Of a stretch of 18,957 bases of DNA, positions 7,637 to 14,669 are shown piece by piece (within the stretch, counting starts at the first letter, position 1; each line of letters starts with the position of its first letter). The translations under genes and the position numbers were made by a program. This DNA is from Bacillota bacterium (GTDB lineage Bacteria; Bacillota; UBA4882; UBA8346). The stretch covers positions 1 through 18,957 of the forward strand of contig JAEZKW010000223.1 of the NCBI GenBank assembly GCA_023415375.1. The letters are read 5' to 3'. The notes under the pieces are model-generated. The model was not told the origin of the DNA, did no database searches, and was given only the letters and a program-made list of their open reading frames with translations.

Positions 7637-8491
7637 TTATGTCCAAATAACCTGCCGGATAAGCTGGGAAATGATATTATTATAGCCGACATGGGTATTT
7701 TCATCGATAAGATTTTCAAACTTACCGGCCTCCGGATGTCCGGCAAACCAGTGTAAACCGATACTACATTCCGTTAAGTAATTCATATACGGAGTGTGAA
7801 AAATATGAGGGACCATGGTATAGCTTATGGGATATACCACATCAGCACTGATGTTACCAATATTTAACGCCGGAAAACGTTTCTGAATAAGGGCCATGTC
7901 TGGAAAATAATAGTTTAAAATACCGGAACCGATGCTTTGGTAATCTCCTTTTTTTAACATTCCGAAAGATTTACTATTGACAAATTGATAATACTGATTG
8001 TTAACCGAACTAAGCAAAAAACCGATCGAATGGTAAGTTTCGAAACCATTGGAATGCAAGCATATCAGGGTATCTAAGTGCCTATTGGCCGGGGTGTTAA
8101 GATAAAAACGATCCATTGGACGGAAATAGATAATATCAAAATCCGACCAAAGCCCGCCGCTGTTTGATAATAAATACCATCTCAAAAAATCGGCTTTGAA
8201 AGTTTCCGGCATGTTATTCTCCATACCGTAATTATTAAAGTCGATCTCTATCTTTTCAATATTCATGCGAAAAAGGCGGTCGATATAATTTGTTCCGGTA
8301 AACTTTTGCGAATGCTCCCTGGTATACCAGGTCTTTTCACCCTGATATTTAATTTTGGGATAGTATACTTTGATTGCCCAATCCGGGTTAAATTTTTTAA
8401 ACGAATAGACTGTTAGATATCGTAAAAAGGATATCGTGTCGTTACCCCAGTAAAAATGGGCTATTTTGGGGATCTCAGTTAAATGAAACAC
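7637..8491 (-). CDS. GT32-like glycosyltransferase with DXD motif
   Basis: A sugar transferase of the Gly_transf_sug (Och1/capsular polysaccharide synthesis) type. It opens with IPKIAHFYWG (7-16), typical of this family. The core FKADFLRWYLLSNSGGLWSD spans 98-117, with the metal- and nucleotide-binding DXD (Asp117-Phe-Asp119) in WSDFDII. HWFAGHP near the C-terminus matches the conserved His-Trp segment. The 284-residue length is normal. It starts with GTG immediately after the TGA of the upstream GT2 gene (TGAGTG), with GGGGG just before, indicating translational coupling. It is the last gene of a GT4-GT2-GT32 operon. Donor and acceptor unknown. Confidence 0.82.
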   Translation of the reverse strand: MFHLTEIPKIAHFYWGNDTISFLRYLTVYSFKKFNPDWAIKVYYPKIKYQGEKTWYTREHSQKFTGTNYIDRLFRMNIEKIEIDFNNYGMENNMPETFKADFLRWYLLSNSGGLWSDFDIIYFRPMDRFYLNTPANRHLDTLICLHSNGFETYHSIGFLLSSVNNQYYQFVNSKSFGMLKKGDYQSIGSGILNYYFPDMALIQKRFPALNIGNISADVVYPISYTMVPHIFHTPYMNYLTECSIGLHWFAGHPEAGKFENLIDENTHVGYNNIISQLIRQVIWT

Positions 8492-9256
8492 TCATAATTT
8501 CCCCCAGTCGCGGTTAATATTTCTGACAATATCATTTTTCCGTTTCAAATAAAGGCTCCGGTTATAATGCCAATCAGGGCATTCTCCGACTTGATAAACA
8601 TAACGAGGGTGATATAAATGGACTGCTTTAGCCCCAGTCTGTGAGAACCTGCAGCCGTATGCAAGAAGCCGATCTACTAAATCGTTATCATCAAAAGCAA
8701 TACCGGTAAAATCCTCATCATAACCTCTAATGGCCATAAAATGGGCTTTATCGATTGCGATTAAAAAAGGCAAATGAACGTTTAAGTCAACTAAATTATC
8801 GAACAATTGCTGATCGACTTTACCCTTTTTTTGAATCAACATATTTAAAAATAAGGCTTCCTGGTCATCTTTGCCAATCGGTACCGTAATTAAGGTATTA
8901 TTTTGTAATATTGGACTGGTCAACTCATTGACAGTGTCTCCAATATGAAACATCTCGGCACACGATAATATTAAGATCCGGCCCTTGGCTCGGCGGGCGC
9001 CGATATTAAAAGCAAAACCCGGTACTCGCCATTTTATTCCATTATCCATATTCCTTTGCCCGGAAAAAATATATTTCAGGTTAAGTTTCTCAGAATACTG
9101 CCTGCATACAGCCTCTGTTTCATCCTTGATCCCATCGTTAACAACAATCGTTTCAAACGGAAAGGGAATATTTTGTTTGGTTAAGGAGGATAGTCCCCAC
9201 TCTAAAAGATTAGCTCTCTGAAAAGTTGTAATGACTATCGATGATGTATAATCCAT
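8492..9256 (-). CDS. Family 2 glycosyltransferase
   Basis: GT-A glycosyltransferase of 254 residues. It begins SSIVITTFQRANLLEWGL (5-22), the GT2 nucleotide-binding start, with VVNDG carrying the base-contacting Asp. The usual DXD position reads SCAEM (98-102), a substitution also seen in some GT2 subfamilies. The acceptor end GYDEDFTGIAFDDNDLVDRL resembles the Glyco_transf_7C segment with its catalytic acidic residues. The ATG at 9256 is preferred over an in-frame ATG at 9301 because CAGGAGGAAATCCATT precedes it and it places the fold at residue 5. It sits in the middle of an operon: 74 nt after the GT4 gene and abutting the GT32-like gene. Confidence 0.85.
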   Translation of the reverse strand: MDYTSSIVITTFQRANLLEWGLSSLTKQNIPFPFETIVVNDGIKDETEAVCRQYSEKLNLKYIFSGQRNMDNGIKWRVPGFAFNIGARRAKGRILILSCAEMFHIGDTVNELTSPILQNNTLITVPIGKDDQEALFLNMLIQKKGKVDQQLFDNLVDLNVHLPFLIAIDKAHFMAIRGYDEDFTGIAFDDNDLVDRLLAYGCRFSQTGAKAVHLYHPRYVYQVGECPDWHYNRSLYLKRKNDIVRNINRDWGKL

Positions 9257-9271
9257 AATGGATTTCCTCCT

Positions 9272-9314
9272 GAGATAAGTATCCTTAGAGATAAATCTCA
9301 TAGAGATTAATCTC
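9272..9314. repeat. Three phased 12-bp imperfect palindromes between GT4 and GT2 genes
   Basis: Units start at 9272 (GAGATAAGTATC), 9288 (GAGATAAATCTC) and 9303 (GAGATTAATCTC, a perfect palindrome), spaced 16 and 15 nt. They fill the intercistronic gap just upstream of the GT2 ribosome binding site. They may be mRNA hairpins affecting stability or translation, or binding sites. Confidence 0.45.
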
Positions 9315-9330
9315 CTTAAGACAAATCCGC

Positions 9331-10407
9331 TTATTTACAATTGAATATCTTTTCCAACTTATTCACGGAGTCCACAATATTAAAGTTGTGACGTACTATT
9401 TCGAAGCCTCTATCAGCTACCTTCTTGCGATAGGGCTTATTCTCTATCAGATTCAATAATTCAGTGACAAGTTCGGCATCAGTGTACTCCCGGTAACCGC
9501 TGCGCTTTAATAAAATTTTCCGGTAATTTTCGGTATCGATGGCTCCGGCAAAGCCACAACCGTTCATCGCGAAAACTGCCCGCCGGCAGGCCATGGCCTC
9601 CATTGCAGTCCGGTCACATGCTAAACAAAGGTCGGCGATATCAATAAACGGACGGACATCATTTTGACGGCCGACTAAATGGATACTAAGATTTTGAGCT
9701 TCCGCTTGGATTTGATTCACTAATAATTTTATTTGGCTGAACCGGCTCCCATCCCCTACCACAAATAAGTGTAAACCATGTAATGAATTTGCCAAAACTT
9801 GGGCACATTGTAACAATTGTATGATCGGTCGTTCTTTTCCATCATCAAAACGGCTGATAATGGTAATAATATTCCCTTCGGGTGATAGTCCCCAATTCTT
9901 ATATTCGTTTTTATTGGATGGCCGTGGATAAAAAAACGTCAGGTCAATCCCGTTAGGAATCACTACAATCTTCTCCGGATAAGGGGTACAACTTTTTAGT
10001 ACTGAGGCTACCGCCTGATCAACGGCGATGATTGTTTGGACCCGATTACTAATTTGATATCCTAAGGGTGAACGATCCAGCCCAAAATCATACAAGCCGT
10101 GCATAGTAATAAATAACGGTCTTTGAAAAGCTTGGGCGATTTCATAACCTTTTACAATTGCCGTAAAAGGGTGCGCATGAATTATATCCGGTGTAAAGCC
10201 GCTTAAATCTTGCAGCGGATTTTCAGTCCAGAAAAGATAGTGAAAATTATGGTTTTTGTTATCAATCTGGGCAAGAATCTCAGGCTCGGTATGGGCAGTA
10301 TATAAAAGTAACTGATGCCCCCGTCGCAAGAGTTCATTCGTATATGTAATGATATGGGTCTCTAAACCCCCCAATATTAAGCGATCAGCGATGACTAAAA
10401 TTCTCAT
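9331..10407 (-). CDS. Family 4 glycosyltransferase (GT-B)
   Basis: Retaining GT-B transferase of 358 residues. The N-terminal domain opens MRILVIADRLILGGLETHI with the GG acceptor loop. IIHAHPF (75-81) and the MHGLYDFG segment follow. The linker VIPNGID (149-155) and the C-terminal nucleotide-sugar domain carry SRFDDGKE (185-192), VVGDGS (216-221) and the catalytic Glu in AMEAMACRRAVFA (268-280, Glu270). There is no membrane segment. The ATG follows GGGAG by 8 nt. It is the first gene of a three-gene glycosyltransferase operon, about 100 nt downstream of a sigma-K-like promoter, suggesting late mother-cell expression. Sugar specificity cannot be inferred. Confidence 0.9.
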   Translation of the reverse strand: MRILVIADRLILGGLETHIITYTNELLRRGHQLLLYTAHTEPEILAQIDNKNHNFHYLFWTENPLQDLSGFTPDIIHAHPFTAIVKGYEIAQAFQRPLFITMHGLYDFGLDRSPLGYQISNRVQTIIAVDQAVASVLKSCTPYPEKIVVIPNGIDLTFFYPRPSNKNEYKNWGLSPEGNIITIISRFDDGKERPIIQLLQCAQVLANSLHGLHLFVVGDGSRFSQIKLLVNQIQAEAQNLSIHLVGRQNDVRPFIDIADLCLACDRTAMEAMACRRAVFAMNGCGFAGAIDTENYRKILLKRSGYREYTDAELVTELLNLIENKPYRKKVADRGFEIVRHNFNIVDSVNKLEKIFNCK

Positions 10408-10426
10408 TTTTATTCTCCCATAGTGA

Positions 10427-10442
10427 CTAAAAGATCTTTTAG
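10427..10442. repeat. 16-bp perfect palindrome in the GT operon leader
   Basis: CTAAAAGATCTTTTAG lies between the sigma-K-like promoter and the GT4 start codon, 20 nt before the ATG. It could be an operator or a leader hairpin next to the ribosome binding site. Function not known. Confidence 0.4.
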
Positions 10443-10512
10443 CTTTAAAGAGCGCGATGAATAAAAATGCTAATTTACCAACCTAAAATTTGATTATCTT
10501 CAGTTATTGATA

Positions 10513-10540
10513 TAAGTTATGTTCGTTTATTAAGTCCGGT
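10513..10540 (-). promoter_or_regulatory. Sigma-K-type promoter for the GT4-GT2-GT32 operon
   Basis: On the minus strand AC (10540-10539) is followed by 17 nt and then CATAACTTA (10521-10513), an exact match to the B. subtilis sigma-K pattern AC-N16/17-CATANNNTA. It gives a leader of roughly 100 nt. The site is downstream of the terminator of the preceding gene, as expected for an independent operon. Confidence 0.55.
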
Positions 10541-10573
10541 GTTATTACTTGCGGCTCATTATAGTGCTATGGT

Positions 10574-10600
10574 AAAAAAGAGGCTACTTAAATCAGTAGC
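10574..10600 (-). terminator. Rho-independent terminator after TuaH-like gene
   Basis: Stem GCTACT/AGTAGC (6 bp, 6-nt loop) is followed by CCTCTTTTTT on the minus strand, starting 11 nt past the stop codon. The stem is short, so termination may be partial. Confidence 0.6.
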
Positions 10601-10610
10601 ATTAAAAAAA

Positions 10611-11804
10611 TTACATGTTAAAGTGTTTCTTAAGAATTACACGGATCATTTTACATCTTTCTTCCCAGGAATTGTTTTTAGCGAATGCTTGTGCCTTTTT
10701 AATTAATTCCAACTTTTTTTCAGAATTTTTTAGTAATTCCAAAGCCTTAAAGCAGTTCTCGATGAAATTTTGATGATCATCACTGAGCCAGATCACCTCC
10801 GGAATCTCCGGGATTTCCGGTAAACGGGTTGAAATGACCGCTTTCCCGGCCGCTAAGTACTCCCATAATTTAATTGGGTTAGCATGCTCGGTTACTTCAT
10901 TTTTCAGAAAGGGAATCAACATTAGATCAAGATTTTGCATATATAATGGCAGTTGTTGATAGTCACGCGAGCCTAACCAGTGGATATTACTATGTTCGGG
11001 TACACTTAGATTGTGTTGCTTAGGACCGATGAAAATCAAATTCCAATCCGGGTTCGCTGCCGCAATTTTTTCGATTAATTCAAAATCCAACCATTCATAA
11101 ACAGCGCCAATAAAAGCTAAACGCGGTGGTTGAATTGCTTTTAGTTCAACAGGAGTTACCTTTTCAAAACTGCCGCATCTGCTGAAATGATCATAATCAG
11201 CGGCATTGGGTATTAAATAAGTGTTATGGTTATGAGTAGACCGTTCTTTATAGAGAGTATCCGCCGAAGTTAGTACCACGTGCGCTTTATTTAATAAATC
11301 CTCTTCCCAACTTTGCGATTTTGGATCAGCCCAGCTGAATGAGGAAAAACTATCAACGCAATCATACAATACGCCCCGTTCGCCTAATTGATTAATTATA
11401 GCTACTGCAGGTAAATCATAAATCCATAGTAAAGGATGGTACCATCTCAAAGAAGCTAAAGCTTTTTGAATCTGGTTTTTGATAAACCAGGCATTTTCAA
11501 TATTCACATCTGCAACAGCTTTCTCCGCACAATCCGCTATTTTATAGGGAGTTAAAACTTTTAGTGAACTGCTAACCGTTTTTAAGCGATTTTGAATATT
11601 GATTTTATGACAACTCAGATCGTTATCGATATCTTTAAAAGGTATTGGGTAGGGTGGATCGACATATAAAATATTATACTCCCGGCTTAGTCTAAACATG
11701 ATCTGTTGTGGCCGTTGCCATAAAAAATGCCAGTGAGTTGAAGACATACAAACTATCTGGCCTTTCTTTTGACTTGGTTTGTTAATTACTATACATTGGG
11801 ACAA
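10611..11804 (-). CDS. TuaH-like glycosyltransferase (GT4 family)
   Basis: A GT-B glycosyltransferase of 397 residues. The N-terminus carries the SSTHWHFLWQRPQQIMFRLS segment, the 'WQRPQ' hallmark of the teichuronic-acid TuaH-like group. YDLPA and LYDCVDSFSSF follow. The C-terminal half has AFIGAVYEWLDFELIEKIA, NIHWLGSRDYQQLPLYMQNLD and the donor-site KLWEYLAAGKAVIST with its conserved Glu. A TTG at 11804 is preferred as start because AAGAGGTGATCACGAG precedes it; a TTG seven codons upstream at 11825 has no good site. It lies 57 nt after the CgeB-like gene and ends at a terminator, so the two form a unit. Donor unknown. Confidence 0.82.
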   Translation of the reverse strand: MSQCIVINKPSQKKGQIVCMSSTHWHFLWQRPQQIMFRLSREYNILYVDPPYPIPFKDIDNDLSCHKINIQNRLKTVSSSLKVLTPYKIADCAEKAVADVNIENAWFIKNQIQKALASLRWYHPLLWIYDLPAVAIINQLGERGVLYDCVDSFSSFSWADPKSQSWEEDLLNKAHVVLTSADTLYKERSTHNHNTYLIPNAADYDHFSRCGSFEKVTPVELKAIQPPRLAFIGAVYEWLDFELIEKIAAANPDWNLIFIGPKQHNLSVPEHSNIHWLGSRDYQQLPLYMQNLDLMLIPFLKNEVTEHANPIKLWEYLAAGKAVISTRLPEIPEIPEVIWLSDDHQNFIENCFKALELLKNSEKKLELIKKAQAFAKNNSWEERCKMIRVILKKHFNM

Positions 11805-11861
11805 CTCGTGATCACCTCTTTTCAATCAATGAACCCTTTATTTAATATTTTTTAACAGCGG

Positions 11862-12830
11862 CTAAATGCTTTGAAAAGCTCTTATGATTTGCTCAGCCCG
11901 GATCGCATAAGAATGCTTTTGATAAACCTCATCTTGAGCTTTTTGAGCAATGCCTTTTCGCTCTGATTCTGTTAAGTTTAAAATCCGATTAACGGCGGTC
12001 ACGGTCTCCTGTGTGTTATGAGTTTGAAAAATAAGCTCGCCAAACAAATTTTCTTGGGCTTTCGTATAGTGGCCCAGGTATAGGCCGCCCCCGCAAGCCA
12101 AAGCTTCGTATGGTCTCATCGAGGTTTGGGTCATGGAAGTATCGTCACAATTGACTCCCAGAATTATTTTGGCTGAGCTATAGACCTTTGGTAAATCTTC
12201 ATAGGGAAGCACATTACCGTAGATTTCCGGAAATTTGAGCAGATTCACCGGCCTTGCGGCATCATCCCACCATATCCCCCAAACTTTAATGTTAAAGCCC
12301 TTTTCCACGAGCGGCATTAAAAACCACTTAACCTCCTCATATCTTGATGAATAATTATTGGCTACCAGAACAATATCGTAACAGCACTTGAGATCCACTC
12401 CGGTAAACCGGTGGAACTGTGGATTGCAGCCAAATAAAAGCAGCTCCGCTTTCTTTCCTAATGCTTTATAAACCGGTATTTTTTCAATCGTTGTGGTAAA
12501 TATATAATCCACATAAGGGACATATGTTTGAATCGTAAGATCGGTACAAACCGGATCTTCAATTGCCCAATACAAATGAGGTATTCCACAGCGGACTGCC
12601 GTTTCACAAATACTCTTGGAATCGAATCCCGGATGTCCTTCAGTAAAAATAAAATCTGGCTTGAATTCTTGGATTCCCTTTCGAAATCTTTTAATCTGTT
12701 CGGGAATTGGTTGTCCCCATAAGCGCTCGGAATCTCCTTGCATTACTTTGACTTCATGGCCTATCTGTTTAAAGCCCTCGGCAATCCCATATTTAATAAG
12801 TGGAGGGTCATTGGTGAATAAGACTTTCAT
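11862..12830 (-). CDS. cgeB: CgeB-like spore maturation glycosyltransferase
   Basis: A CgeB-family GT-B protein of 322 residues. In B. subtilis the sigma-K/GerE-controlled cgeAB operon is needed for maturation and glycosylation of the outermost spore layer. The N-terminal domain reads MKVLFTNDPPLIKYGIAEGF with FTEGHPGFDSK and PHLYWAIEDPVCTD. The C-terminal Glyco_trans_1_2 domain shows IVLVANNYSSRYEE, KVWGIWWD, GNVLPYEDLPKVYSSAKIIL and MRPYEALACGGGLYLGHY with the donor-binding Glu. SD GGAGG lies close to the ATG at 12830. The family assignment is firm; the symbol is by similarity only, as many spore-formers carry several CgeB paralogues. Confidence 0.85.
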   Translation of the reverse strand: MKVLFTNDPPLIKYGIAEGFKQIGHEVKVMQGDSERLWGQPIPEQIKRFRKGIQEFKPDFIFTEGHPGFDSKSICETAVRCGIPHLYWAIEDPVCTDLTIQTYVPYVDYIFTTTIEKIPVYKALGKKAELLLFGCNPQFHRFTGVDLKCCYDIVLVANNYSSRYEEVKWFLMPLVEKGFNIKVWGIWWDDAARPVNLLKFPEIYGNVLPYEDLPKVYSSAKIILGVNCDDTSMTQTSMRPYEALACGGGLYLGHYTKAQENLFGELIFQTHNTQETVTAVNRILNLTESERKGIAQKAQDEVYQKHSYAIRAEQIIRAFQSI

Positions 12831-12929
12831 ATTTCTCCTCTGCTTTTTTCAATTTTATTTACGCGTTATTTTAATATGTTATTCGTCTATATTCGGATTG
12901 GTGGCAGGATTATGTCTCTAAACAGCTCA

Positions 12930-12990
12930 ATAAAAAGGAGCTGTTTTCAAAGTATTTTAAAAAATATTAAAAACTTTTATAACAGCTCCC
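12930..12990 (-). terminator. Terminator after the small Cys protein gene, with alternative hairpin
   Basis: Minus-strand GGAGCTGTT (12989-12981) pairs with AACAGCTCC (12945-12937). Complementary A/T-rich segments can extend the stem inward, and TTTTTATT follows. A third copy, GAGCTGTTT (12928-12920), can pair with the same AACAGCTC as a competing hairpin with the T-run in its loop. Confidence 0.65.
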
Positions 12991-13019
12991 TATGTTAATC
13001 ATACCGTATCAAGCTCTTT

Positions 13020-13391
13020 TTAGCATTGACAAATCGTGCTGAAAATATTGGAAGGACGAATGATTGTTATACCTTGAGGACAAGATAAAGTGAGATTTTC
13101 TACTTTTAAGGCCACAGTTTGCAGAATCTGAGATACGGCTAAAATGATCTCAATATTCGTTAACCCTGTGCCGCCTTGCAAAATAGTGACTGCCTGGTTT
13201 AAACGATTGACAATATCGGTTTTCCGAACGGCATTGATTGGTAAGTCCTGAACCGCCCCTTGGACTAATAATACTTGATTCACTAAAGAAGTAACTGCAG
13301 TTGCTGTTAAACCGGCCGGATTACTTAAAAAAGAATCTACACTCTGAGATGCATTTGCAATAGCTTGAAGAACCGAACATTTACTACTCAT
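13020..13391 (-). CDS. Small hypothetical protein with N- and C-terminal cysteines
   Basis: A 123-residue protein that I do not recognise. It has no signal peptide, membrane segment or catalytic motif. The body is rich in Ala, Val, Leu, Gln and Thr in helical-looking stretches (roughly 8-50 and 56-100). Cysteines sit only at the ends: Cys5, Cys104 and the final CQC (121 and 123). That is a pattern suited to disulfide cross-linking, as in spore coat or exosporium proteins such as the CotY/ExsY group, though there is no sequence similarity to those that I can see. AGGAGG lies 9 nt before the ATG. It lies 98 nt after the gmd homologue and before a strong terminator. A structural spore-surface protein, perhaps the glycan carrier, is inference. 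Confidence 0.7.
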   Translation of the reverse strand: MSSKCSVLQAIANASQSVDSFLSNPAGLTATAVTSLVNQVLLVQGAVQDLPINAVRKTDIVNRLNQAVTILQGGTGLTNIEIILAVSQILQTVALKVENLTLSCPQGITIIRPSNIFSTICQC

Positions 13392-13489
13392 TCAATAACA
13401 CCTCCTGAATTAATTTATGAAAATAAAAATTATAAGGCGCTATTAAATGTCGTAAAAGTGCAAACTTCCCGGTAAATTCTGTTTTTTTA

Positions 13490-14470
13490 CTAATTGTTAC
13501 TTATTTGTTGAACTTTTAGGCGGTTTCTCCAATAGTCCAATAAATCTGCCAAAGTCTTTTCAAAAGGAATTTTGGGCTCCCATCCTGTTACTTTATTGAA
13601 TTTTTTATAAGTTCCAAGAAGGACTGGAACATCTGAAGGCCTAATCCTGGTTGGATCTGTTTTGATATCAATTTTTTTATCCGAAAAACTCAAAATAATA
13701 TTTAGGACTTTTTTAATTGTATAAGCATTCCCTGTGCAAATTTGGTATACTTCTCCCGCTTTTCCTTTTTGTAAGGCAAACCAATAAGCACATGCTATAT
13801 CCCTAACATCCGTGAAATCCCTTCTGGCTTCCAAATCACCGACATAAACCACAGGGACCCTTATACCCAACTCGATTTCAGCTACCTGTTTAGCAAAATC
13901 CGATGCCACAAAAAGTTCTCCTTGATGGGGTCCGGTATGATTAAATGCCCGGGTTCTCACAATATTGAGCCCGTAACTTTTATAATATTGATACCCAAGC
14001 ATATCTTGGGCTACCTTACTAACGCCGTGAGGAGTCAAAGGTCTTAACTGATTTTCTTCATCAATTGGAAGCTCTTCATCCAGAACCAACCCATATTCCT
14101 CACTGGAACCCGCTATCAAGATTCTACAATCCGGTGAAATGTTTCGAACTGCTTCCAGAATATTAATTTGACCAATGATATTATTGGTAATTGTATCGTT
14201 GGGACTATTCCAAGATGCCGGCACATAACTATGGCCTGCCAAATGAAACAAATACTTCGGTTTGACGTTTTCAATCAAATCCCGGACTGATTTTGCATCT
14301 CTTAATTCGCATTCATATAGTTTAACCCGGTTTTCGATTTTCTGTAAATTACTGCGGTTACTTCGCCACCGAACCGAACCATAAACTTCGGCATCCTCCA
14401 CATGGCTTAAAATGTATTCGGCAAGGTGACTACCGGAAAATCCGGTGATACCAGTGATTAAAACCTTCAT
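13490..14470 (-). CDS. gmd: GDP-mannose 4,6-dehydratase homologue with His in place of catalytic Tyr
   Basis: Extended SDR of 326 residues in the Gmd branch that converts GDP-mannose to GDP-4-keto-6-deoxymannose. It has TGITGFSGSHLAEY (6-19), RWRSNRSNL (34-42), HLAGHSYVPASW (76-87), AGSSEEYGLV (120-129), RAFNHTGPHQGE (174-185), the RRDFTDVRD segment (216-224) and IRPSDVPVLLG (276-286). The YxxxK pair reads HGVSK: position 148 is His (codon CAC) instead of Tyr, while Lys152 is kept. This single-base difference from TAC could cripple catalysis. The start at 14470 is chosen over an in-frame start at 14530 because the fold begins at residue 1 and AAAGGAGG lies upstream. A sigma-A-like promoter precedes it. 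GDP-6-deoxy-lyxo-hexulose reductase (Rmd) is a less likely alternative. Confidence 0.83.
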   Translation of the reverse strand: MKVLITGITGFSGSHLAEYILSHVEDAEVYGSVRWRSNRSNLQKIENRVKLYECELRDAKSVRDLIENVKPKYLFHLAGHSYVPASWNSPNDTITNNIIGQINILEAVRNISPDCRILIAGSSEEYGLVLDEELPIDEENQLRPLTPHGVSKVAQDMLGYQYYKSYGLNIVRTRAFNHTGPHQGELFVASDFAKQVAEIELGIRVPVVYVGDLEARRDFTDVRDIACAYWFALQKGKAGEVYQICTGNAYTIKKVLNIILSFSDKKIDIKTDPTRIRPSDVPVLLGTYKKFNKVTGWEPKIPFEKTLADLLDYWRNRLKVQQISNN

Positions 14471-14588
14471 AATTGTTCTTAAGCCTCCTTTATTAAGAAA
14501 AATTTTTTCGCCAAAACGCACTCGTTTCAAAAAATTGAAGAAAGATATCCGGATCAGGGTCGGATAAGGGAAAAAGATTAACTTGATT

Positions 14589-14617
14589 ACTATAGTAAAT
14601 ATGTACGCAGTTGTCCA
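14589..14617 (-). promoter_or_regulatory. Sigma-A-like promoter upstream of gmd
   Basis: TGGACA (14617-14612), a 17-nt spacer and TATAGT (14594-14589) each match the -35 and -10 consensus at five of six positions. The leader would be about 110 nt. It lies just downstream of the preceding terminator. Confidence 0.45.
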
Positions 14618-14640
14618 AAAGAAGAGAAGTAAAAATATAT

Positions 14641-14666
14641 AAAAAAAACCGGGGTTTAAAACCCCG
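14641..14666 (-). terminator. Rho-independent terminator after the SPOCS gene
   Basis: Minus-strand CGGGGTTTTAAACCCCG (stem CGGGGTTT with AAACCCCG, minimal loop) is followed by an uninterrupted run of eight T. It starts within 4 nt of the stop codon. Confidence 0.85.
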
Positions 14667-14669
14667 ATT

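Noticed and set aside
12616..12921. 101-codon plus-strand frame opposite cgeB
   Set aside because: It is antisense to a well-supported CgeB reading frame and has no ribosome binding site.
13411..13419. CATAAATTA, a sigma-K-like -10 box before the small Cys protein gene
   Set aside because: It ends only 4 nt before the Shine-Dalgarno, so transcription would begin at or past the ribosome site; no AC lies at the right distance upstream.
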